Shown: one piece after another, positions 45,365 through 52,856 of the stretch
Layout of the letters: each line of letters opens with the position of its first letter
Position numbering within the stretch: position 1 is the stretch's first letter
Assembly: GCA_030054735.1 (NCBI GenBank)
Contig: JASGVX010000070.1
Location: 1 to 57,473, forward strand
Reading direction: 5' to 3'
DNA from: Methanobacteriota archaeon
GTDB taxonomy: Archaea > Halobacteriota > Methanosarcinia > Methanosarcinales > Methanosarcinaceae
DNA length: 57,473 bases
Program-made: the position numbers and the translations under genes
The notes under the pieces: generated by a model
Database searches by the model: none
The model's input: the letters and a program-made list of their open reading frames with translations, nothing else
Told to the model about the DNA's origin: nothing

Positions 45365-45640
45365 CCTACATTCGGCAGGTCGACATTAAAAATCAGAACA
45401 TTTTTCTTGATATCGTTTTATGCTACCCCTCGCTAGAAACGGGATTGAAATTTGGTTAACATGTGGCTCAACTATCACCATATATAAAATACTAGATCAT
45501 TTTTTCATAAAAGTTTAGTATGAGATATTATTAATTGATCATATGTAAACCTAAAAGTTACGTACAAATACTACGTATTATTTTCAAAATCGGCATCAAG
45601 AAAAATTATGAATAATTAAATGTCGGCCTGCGAAAGAAGG
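45365..45640 (-). mobile_element. MITE-like element, copy 3, inverted (276 bp)
   Basis: This full-length copy of the element at 29251 lies in opposite orientation, with inverted ends CCTACATTCGGCAGG (45365) and a more diverged partner ending CGAAAGAAGG (45640). TAA and TTA flank the two ends, which may be part of the inverted repeat or a 3-bp target duplication. It sits at the end of the PAP2 relic. The remaining 45641-45805 shows only a possible leader of pncB. Confidence 0.85.
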
Positions 45641-45805
45641 TTAAGGGATTCCAAGCTCAATAAAGAAAACTTACTCTGTGCAGGTAGATCAGAAATTTTA
45701 AAAATACAGCAGGCTATATACCTGAAGTAAAAAGCCATAATAATGATATAATAAGTTACGGATCTTGCTCCAGAAGCAACCTAAAACGTTAAAGGAAGAC
45801 CTTCC

Positions 45806-47011
45806 GTGATAAAATCCATACTAGATAATGATCTTTATAAGTTCACAATGCAGATGGCTGTACTGGAACTATTTCCAAAAGCAGAAGCAGAATACCGCTT
45901 TACGAACCGGGGATCTCAGCGCTTTTCCGAAGAGTTTATTAAAAAGCTCAGACGGGTCATAGATGAAGAAATATCTGGACTGAGGCTGACAGAAGACGAA
46001 TATCACTGGCTTGACGAAGAATGTCCTTTTCTGAAGCCGATGTACCTTGAGTACCTCAAAAACTTCCGCTTCAAACCAGAAGAAGTAGAAGTCTGTCTTA
46101 GCAGGGAAAAAGACCTGGACATGAGGATAAAAGGACCCTGGCACAGCACGATTCTGTGGGAGATTGTCCTTATGGCTGCGGTTTCCGAACTCTACTTTAC
46201 AACTATAGAGAAAGACTGGAATGACAGTAAGAAAAGCTCTGGGACATCAAAACCTGTACTTGAAGCCTATGGAGAAAAAATCCTGGAAATAGGAAAGTTT
46301 CTTGAGGAAAACGGCTGCCTTTTTTCTGAATTTGGAACCCGCAGGCGGAGAAGCTTCGAACTCCATGACCAGGTAATGAAAAATCTTATCCAGATAAAAA
46401 CCCTGACAGGAACAAGCAATGTTTATTTTGCAAAAAAGTATGGTGTTAAACCCATAGGTACGGTTGGGCATGAATGGATTATGGGTACTTCTGCTCTTGT
46501 AGGGCTCAGGTACGCTAACCGTTTCGCTTTTGAAAACTGGGTTGAGGTTTATAAAGGAGACCTTGGGATTGCCCTTACGGATACCTTCGGTTCTGAGGTT
46601 TTTTTCAAGGACATGGACCTCAAATTGTCTAAAATCTATGATGGTTTCAGGCATGACAGTGGAGACCCCCTGGCCTTTGTGGACAGGGTGATAGAGCACT
46701 ACAGGAAAATGGGCATTGACCCTATGAAAAAGCTTATCGTTTTCAGTGACGCTCTTGATGCCGAAACAGCAGTCCGGCTCAAAAAGTACTGCCACGGAAA
46801 AATTAACTGCAGTTTCGGTATAGGCACAAGCCTTACTAATAATTCAGAATTTTTCAGGGAAAGTCCTCCCCTTAATATGGTGATAAAACTCTACAGGATT
46901 AATGGAATTCCGGTAGTGAAACTGAGCGACTCTCCCGAAAAGGAAACCGGAGAAAGGGACGCTCTCAGGGTTGCAAACTATATCGCAGGAAGAAAAGGGC
47001 TGGACGAATAA
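45806..47011 (+). CDS. pncB: nicotinate phosphoribosyltransferase
   Basis: This 401-residue cytoplasmic enzyme converts nicotinate and PRPP to nicotinate mononucleotide in NAD salvage. It starts at GTG 45806, with AAAGGAAGA 6-7 bp upstream. Family blocks are '[20 protein letters not shown]' (about 5-24), '[19 protein letters not shown]' (about 173-191), the active-site His in '[15 protein letters not shown]', '[16 protein letters not shown]' and '[12 protein letters not shown]'. The length fits the bacterial PncB type. Confidence 0.95.
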   Translation: MIKSILDNDLYKFTMQMAVLELFPKAEAEYRFTNRGSQRFSEEFIKKLRRVIDEEISGLRLTEDEYHWLDEECPFLKPMYLEYLKNFRFKPEEVEVCLSREKDLDMRIKGPWHSTILWEIVLMAAVSELYFTTIEKDWNDSKKSSGTSKPVLEAYGEKILEIGKFLEENGCLFSEFGTRRRRSFELHDQVMKNLIQIKTLTGTSNVYFAKKYGVKPIGTVGHEWIMGTSALVGLRYANRFAFENWVEVYKGDLGIALTDTFGSEVFFKDMDLKLSKIYDGFRHDSGDPLAFVDRVIEHYRKMGIDPMKKLIVFSDALDAETAVRLKKYCHGKINCSFGIGTSLTNNSEFFRESPPLNMVIKLYRINGIPVVKLSDSPEKETGERDALRVANYIAGRKGLDE

Positions 47012-47443
47012 TTTAAAAGAGAAGAGAGGTTGGGAAGAAAGAAGAAATGTTGATTCACATTTAAAGAATTTTTTCAAATGAATGAAATTTCCCGGATCTG
47101 TCAGTCACTGTTTTTCACAATAATGGTCCAGTACAGCGAATATGATTCTATGGGCCAGAAGTTAAAAACATTTGTAATTATGTAAGCCTGAGTTAAATTG
47201 ACTGCAATAACTCAAAAATTAGTCCTCTTGAGCAAAAGAAAAGGACTGCGTGCTCCCGAGACTTGACTCGAGTAAGGTTAAATAGAGGATTTGCCCGAAA
47301 GCAGATAAAAAAGAAGTTTCGGGCAGAAAAAAGAATTTATTAAGGTTTTTTCGCTTTAAAGATATTTCACCTTCGGATTTTATCCCCTGTCCTATTTCTG
47401 TCCTATCTACCCATTTGTCATTCTACTTTTGCAGTGCTGCCGT
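47012..47443. other. convergent intergenic region between pncB and cam
   Basis: No gene is seen. The one clear structure is the hairpin at 47292-47325, noted separately. T-rich runs on both strands (for example 47387-47400) would suit transcription termination from both sides. Confidence 0.4.
47292..47325. terminator. hairpin between convergent genes
   Basis: TGCCCGAAA (47292-47300) pairs perfectly with TTTCGGGCA (47317-47325) across a 16-nt A-rich loop. On the minus strand (the direction of cam) the loop contains six T residues and the hairpin is preceded by a T-run. It may end or protect transcripts; archaeal termination does not need hairpins, so the call is tentative. Confidence 0.4.
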
Positions 47444-48187
47444 TTATGCATTGTACCCTTTAGCAAGGTTGATGTTTACGTATACTACAGCCTCATTTGT
47501 GTGCTTGTATGCATAATCATCCTTAATTTCGGGCAGCTTCTCTGCTTCAGCCTGAGAGCTTACTACAGTGCCTGCAGGAACATACCTGCCGTCTGGGATA
47601 GTTACACCAATTACTGCTGATCTCGGTTCAAGCACACAATTGTTTCCTACCCTGGATTTGAAAACAAATGCCTGCATGCCAATGAAGGTATCATTTCCAA
47701 CAGAAGCCGGACCATGTATCTGGGACTGGTGGGCAAGAGAAACCCTTTCTCCGATATAAACTGCATATTCTTTGCCGTTTACCTCAACCAGGTTTTCCTC
47801 TATCTGCTTTCCTTTCTCATCGACCGTCTCAAGGGCATGGAGCACAACACCGTCCTGGATGTTGCTTTCATCTCCTACAAAGATCGGAATACCTTCATCG
47901 CCTCTGACCGAAGCCATTGGTGAAACCATCACTTTTGCACCTATTGTCACGTTTCCAATTACTGATGCCTGAGGATGTATGTAAGCGCTTGGGTCAATAA
48001 GCGGTTTGCTTGGTTCGGGATTCCAGGGAGTTACAGGACTCGCCTGGATATTCGATACCTTGCTCTCAAGCACAGCATCTGCACTATTGTCTTCTTCTGT
48101 TCTTTCGCCCTGCGAGACACACCCGCTTCCTGCAAGGACAAGTGCCAGGGATAAAGGAAGGGCCATAAAAACCCTGTTAAATCTCAT
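47444..48187 (-). CDS. cam: gamma-class carbonic anhydrase, secreted (Cam)
   Basis: This 247-residue enzyme hydrates CO2 and is thought to act outside the cell during growth on acetate, helping remove CO2 or exchange acetate. The N terminus is a signal segment ending LAGSGCVSQG, which also fits a lipobox. The left-handed beta-helix follows with hexapeptide repeats ('ASVIGNVTIGAKVMVSP'). Metal His residues lie in 'DGVVLHALETV' and 'SLAHQSQIHGP', and the acidic loop 'TVDEKGKQIEENLVEVNG' carries the proton-shuttle Glu of true Cam rather than CamH. AGGAGAA precedes the ATG, and a TATA element (about 48217-48226) lies about 30 bp upstream. Confidence 0.96.
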   Translation of the reverse strand: MRFNRVFMALPLSLALVLAGSGCVSQGERTEEDNSADAVLESKVSNIQASPVTPWNPEPSKPLIDPSAYIHPQASVIGNVTIGAKVMVSPMASVRGDEGIPIFVGDESNIQDGVVLHALETVDEKGKQIEENLVEVNGKEYAVYIGERVSLAHQSQIHGPASVGNDTFIGMQAFVFKSRVGNNCVLEPRSAVIGVTIPDGRYVPAGTVVSSQAEAEKLPEIKDDYAYKHTNEAVVYVNINLAKGYNA

Positions 48188-48216
48188 AAAAGTTCTCCTG
48201 TGACAGTGTGAAGATT

Positions 48217-48226
48217 TTAAATTATA
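48217..48226 (-). promoter_or_regulatory. box A of cam
   Basis: On the minus strand CTATATAATTTA lies about 30 bp before the cam start, predicting a very short leader that still includes AGGAGAA. Confidence 0.4.
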
Positions 48227-48364
48227 TAGACATTTCTATTTTTGTTTAAAAAATGAGGGAAAATAAAAGTAAATTTATTTTGATATGAAAACCGAGATTG
48301 GATCTTTTTTATGTAATGGTTCGGTAGGCCAGGGATAACAGAAATTCCCTAAAATCCAAAAAGC

Positions 48365-48374
48365 TTTATATATT
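48365..48374 (+). promoter_or_regulatory. box A of the dolichol-kinase-like gene
   Basis: TTTATATATT is centred about 24 bp before ATG 48393, and no ribosome site is found. This fits a leaderless transcript. Confidence 0.5.
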
Positions 48375-48392
48375 GAAAATATAGAGAATGTT

Positions 48393-49091
48393 ATGCAGAC
48401 TGTACTTCAGGTTCCTATTGAGTCGATATATGCTGACCTGCCTGTATTTTCAGTGCTTGCAGTCTGGAATCTGTTTGTCCTCCTGGTTATTTCTAAAAAG
48501 GTATATGAGTTTGCTTTAAAAAAAGGAAGGACTGCCAGTTCTTCAATGTACTTCTCCAGAAAAGCAATCCATTTTTTAGCAGGCGGGTTGACGGCAATGC
48601 TCCTTCCTTTTGTTGCTCGTGAACCTATTATTCCTGCACTCCTGGCTTTTGGACTTGCTCTTGTGACATATCTACCTCACAAACTTAACAGACGCATGTA
48701 CTGGTTCCAGGACCCTGAAAATATTTATGACGTGAATTTTACTCTAAGCTGGGGACTAATTATATTTTTCACCTGGTATATTGATAAGAGCTTCTGGCTT
48801 GGAGTGATCCCTGTACTTTTTATGGCATATGGAGACGGGATTACTGGAATAATCAGAAACCTGAAATATAATAAAAGGACAAAAGCCTGGGAAGGGACTG
48901 CAGGTATGCTCATCCTGTGCATAATCATAGGTGCACGGATGGGAGTTGCTGGAATTCTTGCAGGAATTGTATGTTCATTTGTAGAAAGAATAGAAAATTT
49001 GGATGACAATATTACAGTGCCTGCAGTTAGTTTGTTGATCCTGCTCGGAGCTTACTATTATTTTCCTTCATTTACCACTTCTCTCTATTGA
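48393..49091 (+). CDS. polyprenol kinase-like membrane protein (SEC59/DGK1/VTE5 family)
   Basis: This 232-residue protein has about seven membrane segments and the CTP-dependent lipid kinase pattern of the dolichol/phytol kinase family: 'RKAIHFLAGG' (about 51-60), 'YGDGITGIIRN' (about 146-156) and 'NKRTKAWEGTAGM' (about 160-172), where Asp, Lys and Glu/Gly form the nucleotide site. The likely substrate in a methanogen is an isoprenoid alcohol such as a polyprenol or geranylgeraniol. It is related to CdsA-type cytidylyltransferases, but the short length favours the kinase group. Confidence 0.75.
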   Translation: MQTVLQVPIESIYADLPVFSVLAVWNLFVLLVISKKVYEFALKKGRTASSSMYFSRKAIHFLAGGLTAMLLPFVAREPIIPALLAFGLALVTYLPHKLNRRMYWFQDPENIYDVNFTLSWGLIIFFTWYIDKSFWLGVIPVLFMAYGDGITGIIRNLKYNKRTKAWEGTAGMLILCIIIGARMGVAGILAGIVCSFVERIENLDDNITVPAVSLLILLGAYYYFPSFTTSLY

Positions 49092-49272
49092 CCTTTCTTA
49101 AGAAATCATCTTTTTTGATTCCTGTGTTACCTTATAAATAAGTCCTGACTTAAAAGTCTGCTACACAGCTTGAAAATGCACCTGTATCCTGGAAAAAACA
49201 TAGCAAAGAGCTATCAAAATATGAAATTGTCTCGGCTATGATATTTCCGGCCCTCTATTTTTGAGTTTAAAC

Positions 49273-51405
49273 TTATTCATTCCTGCTTGAGAGGGGGATC
49301 GAAAAACCAAAGGTGCTTCCTTTTCCGACTTCACTTTCAACCCAGACTGTGCCACCGTGAAGCTGCACAATTTCCTTCACAAGAGCAAGACCAAGTCCGG
49401 TTCCCTGGTATTTTCTGGATGCTGACGAGTCTATCTGGCTGAAAGGCTTGAAGAGCTTAGCTTGATCTTCTGCAGCAATACCTATCCCTTCATCGGATAC
49501 TGTGACATTTATGAAGTTCTTGCTTTGTGATGCTTTTACCCTTACACACCCATTTTCATTTGAAAATTTGACTGCATTTGTCACCAGGTTGATCAGGACC
49601 TGCGTGAGCCTCTCTTTGTCTCCATAAACTCTTGGCAGGCTATTTTCAATCTCAAGCTCTATTTTTATTCCTTTGCTTGTGGCAAATGGAAAAAGCATAT
49701 CCTGAACTTCAGTAAACATATTCGGTAGCCAGAAAGCGCTGTAATGAAGTTCAAAGCTCCCTGCTTCTACTTTGGAAATGTCGAGGATCTCATTAATCAG
49801 GCTCAACAGACGTTTTCCACTTGTTAAGATATTTCCTACAGCCTTGAGCTGCTTTTCATTAAGTTCTCCGTAAGCCTTTTCTGACAACAGATCGGAGAAC
49901 CCTATTATTGAATTAAGGGGTGTTCTAAGTTCATGGCTCATATTTGCAAGGAATTCACTTTTTGTATGGTTTGCAATCTCTGCATCCTGTTTTGCGTGGA
50001 AGAGTTCAATTTCGTATATCTTCCGTTCAGTTATTTCCATACCGGTTTCCAGAACTGCAATAATATTTCCGGCTTCATCATGCACTGGTTTTGACCTGAT
50101 AATCCAGGTCTTTCCCTCGGGAGAAGTAAACTCCTGCTCTGTCCGGATGGGGTCCTGGGTTTTCTCGGGTTTGTTAAGAAGATCCTTCTCCACCTGAGAG
50201 TTTCCGGATTTCAGTCCTTTTACCTCAGCTATTAAAAGTTCCTTATTTTTAAGAGCAGTCCTGTTTGCCCAACGGACATTAAAATCTGGATCCTTTAGAA
50301 CCACTATTTCCTCAAGAGAATCTAAAATAAAATTTTTTTCATACTCCTTGGCCTTTAGCTCCTGCTCAGCAAGCCGGATGCTGGAGAGCATATCATTGAT
50401 ACCTTTTGAAAGCCTTTGAATCTCATCTTCTCCTCCTATTTCCAGTTGCTTTGAGATATCACTATCTACCATTACTTTTTCAAGAAAGTTGTCAATAACA
50501 ATCAACCTTGAAACAAGAAGGCGGTCGAGAGTGAGCTTGGTCGCGGCTGCTATGATCGCTCCAGAAATTAGTAGAAAAATGTACATGAAATACAGCATCT
50601 TTTTACCATGTGAATAAATCTCACGGGGATAGTCAGCTCTCACGATGGCTACAGGCTTTCCTTCAGGATCTTTGAGAGCGAAATACCCGGCTACTCTTTC
50701 ATCCCCAAGAACTTTAACAACACTTTTTCCTCCTCTGGCAGTTTCATAAAATGCCTCCTTAAAGTCAGAAGGCATTTCCTCATTTAAAGTGCTGATGGCT
50801 AGAGAAGTCCTGGTACGCTCTTCAAGAGAGAATATGTAAGAGTTATCAATATATTTCCCAAGGATAAGAGTTCCACCATAGGAACCATTAACAGAACCAT
50901 CAAGAATTGGGCGGCAAACGACAAGCATCGGGCCCTTATCAAGCAGGATGACTCCATGTATAAAGTCAGTTTCTTTACGGGTAGTAAGGATTCTATTGTT
51001 AATCCCCTCCAGAATCCCTGCTGGAACCGGAACTTCGGTATCATTTATGAGATCAACAGACATAGGATAAATAATGTCTCCGGACTTACTTACAAAAAGC
51101 ATGACATTTAGATTCAGAGTGAAAAGAGTATTATTGTCCAGGTTAGAGTCTATATATTCAGAGTTGAAGTTGTTTACGAACTCATAAGTATCCTCCCAGA
51201 AAGCCCAATCCCTCGCGGCTCTGTCAATAGACATAGTTTCCCAGACAATTACCTGTTCAATTTTTTCAGTATTTTTTATGGTATCGTGGGCCTCAATGTC
51301 GGAGAAACCTACTAACGCCACGAAATGGGCCACGACAATTAAAAGTACAGCAAGTAAAGCAAACATCGAGGATATAACTATTAACAGTTTTTTACTAATA
51401 TCCAT
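49273..51405 (-). CDS. membrane sensor histidine kinase, CHASE4-HAMP-PAS (kinase 1)
   Basis: This protein has 710 residues from ATG 51405, which is preceded by GGTGATTTGG; a GTG at 51414 is less likely. The order is membrane helix (about 6-29), extracytoplasmic CHASE4 sensor ('DRAARDWAFWEDTYEF'), second helix (about 270-292), HAMP, PAS with a C-terminal segment 'GNIIAVLETGMEITERK', HisKA with phospho-His in MSHELRTPLNS, then HATPase_c ('NLVTNAVKFSNENG', 'DEGIGI', 'GTGLGLALVKEI'). No response regulator gene is adjacent. Archaeal kinases of this kind often signal through stand-alone receivers. Confidence 0.93.
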   Translation of the reverse strand: MDISKKLLIVISSMFALLAVLLIVVAHFVALVGFSDIEAHDTIKNTEKIEQVIVWETMSIDRAARDWAFWEDTYEFVNNFNSEYIDSNLDNNTLFTLNLNVMLFVSKSGDIIYPMSVDLINDTEVPVPAGILEGINNRILTTRKETDFIHGVILLDKGPMLVVCRPILDGSVNGSYGGTLILGKYIDNSYIFSLEERTRTSLAISTLNEEMPSDFKEAFYETARGGKSVVKVLGDERVAGYFALKDPEGKPVAIVRADYPREIYSHGKKMLYFMYIFLLISGAIIAAATKLTLDRLLVSRLIVIDNFLEKVMVDSDISKQLEIGGEDEIQRLSKGINDMLSSIRLAEQELKAKEYEKNFILDSLEEIVVLKDPDFNVRWANRTALKNKELLIAEVKGLKSGNSQVEKDLLNKPEKTQDPIRTEQEFTSPEGKTWIIRSKPVHDEAGNIIAVLETGMEITERKIYEIELFHAKQDAEIANHTKSEFLANMSHELRTPLNSIIGFSDLLSEKAYGELNEKQLKAVGNILTSGKRLLSLINEILDISKVEAGSFELHYSAFWLPNMFTEVQDMLFPFATSKGIKIELEIENSLPRVYGDKERLTQVLINLVTNAVKFSNENGCVRVKASQSKNFINVTVSDEGIGIAAEDQAKLFKPFSQIDSSASRKYQGTGLGLALVKEIVQLHGGTVWVESEVGKGSTFGFSIPLSSRNE

Positions 51406-52168
51406 CCAAATCACCAGTAAATTACCGGAAACAAAAACCCATACCTGCAGTAGCCTGATACCATAATAAGCTGGTCTCTAAAAGTTAAAGTGCAGTTATA
51501 CGTATTTAATATGAAGTCAAAAAATATATAAAGTTTCCTGAGTTAACGGGAATTTTCTATATCCAGAGATATACCCACAAGCAATATACAGTATTAGTTA
51601 TTTTAAGGATATATAAAAAAGATTTTATACTATTTTGGGTCCTGATAATAACGTTCATATATTTTTATAGTGTTAAAATTATATAAATTTCTTGCCCTGA
51701 CTTTAGGGATTTCTCTAGATAGAAAAAAAGCCGGGATAAAATAGGGATAATTTTGTGAGGACTTTGAATACAGGGCTGGGTTGTAAAGAAGAGTTTTTCG
51801 AAGCTTTTTACTCAAGCTTATAGTTCTGAGATTATAAACTGTACACTCATTTATATAGTTTAGACATATTTTAATAAAAAATGTTCTATAATTTTTAGAA
51901 TGATAGAAAATTCTCTTTGGTTTACAAATACCCTGCATATATATTTTTTTATTTTTTAATTCAAATTACTAAAGAGTTGTGCTACGGAAGAAAGATTTTA
52001 AGCCTAATCTGTAACGATAAGACTATAAATTTGTTAATTTTTTTTCTTATTGTCAAATACATTTATTTTTTTACTTATAAGACTAAAAATAACTTAAAAT
52101 ACATAGATGTAAATATGACTTGAAAAAAATATAACAGAGATACACAGTTTCACATAATCGAGGTTTTT
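51406..52168. other. AT-rich intergenic region between kinase 1 and the YkgJ gene
   Basis: On the minus strand a good box A (AACTTTATATATTTT, at about 51519-51534) could serve kinase 1 with a leader of about 95 nt. Two short frames (51630-51938 minus and 51917-52123 plus) have strongly biased AT-rich composition, no ribosome site and no recognisable motif, and are not called as genes. Confidence 0.45.
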
Positions 52169-52693
52169 ATGTTGAGATTCCCGGAAATACCCATGGACAT
52201 ATATGAGAATTTTCACAGGACCTTCAGAGGTAGTAATCAGAATACTTTTAATGTCTGCAGTAAATGTGGAGGAGTTTGCGAGCAGAATAAGATCGGGACT
52301 CTGCTGCCTGGGGAAAAGAAATATATGGCAAAGAAAATGGGTATAAGTGTTTCTGAATTCGAACTCAAGTACCTGGACATTTTGAAAATGGATGATGGTA
52401 CTCTTATCCATGTATTAAAACTTGGAGAATTATGTCCATTTTTGAATAAGGAAACTGAAATATGTGAATGCCAGGATTTCAAACCTATAATCTGCAAGAT
52501 TTATCCTGTTGTTTTTACAATTAAGGCTGATAAAGTAAGTTTTATAATAGATAACTGCTGCCAGTTATCAAGAAAAAAAGTTTGCAGAAACTATTTTGAA
52601 TCTGTAATCCCGCTTTTGTCCCACCTTCCTATTCCAATTGAATGGCTCAGGCACGTAATAAGCTATGATGATCTTAATTTTGATTACGACTAG
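52169..52693 (+). CDS. YkgJ-type cysteine-cluster protein
   Basis: This 174-residue protein has the cysteine pattern of the YkgJ (CxxCxxxC) family, thought to bind zinc or Fe-S: 'CSKCGGVCEQNKIGTLLPGE' (about 30-49), then 'LCPFLNKETEICECQDFKPI' (about 90-109) and 'CKIYPV'. Its molecular role is unknown. GAGG lies before the ATG. It is flanked by kinase genes but on the opposite strand. Confidence 0.8.
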   Translation: MLRFPEIPMDIYENFHRTFRGSNQNTFNVCSKCGGVCEQNKIGTLLPGEKKYMAKKMGISVSEFELKYLDILKMDDGTLIHVLKLGELCPFLNKETEICECQDFKPIICKIYPVVFTIKADKVSFIIDNCCQLSRKKVCRNYFESVIPLLSHLPIPIEWLRHVISYDDLNFDYD

Positions 52694-52856
52694 CTAAGAG
52701 AATACAGAAAAGGGAAAAATCAGTATGCGGTCTTTACTATGAGAGAACTTTTAAACTTCCAGAAAGATTAAGTGACTTCATATGAGATCGAAACATATGG
52801 AGCGAAAACAAATAAGGTAGGAATGTATGATACAAAAGCGGCTTCCCCGGGGATTT

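Noticed and set aside
45232-45459. 75-codon frame as a small membrane protein
   Set aside because: The first part is the C-terminal piece of a frameshifted PAP2 gene and the rest is translated MITE.
51630-52123. Two AT-rich short frames (minus 51630-51938, plus 51917-52123)
   Set aside because: Strong AT-driven composition (Ile, Lys, Tyr, Phe), no ribosome sites and no recognisable features.
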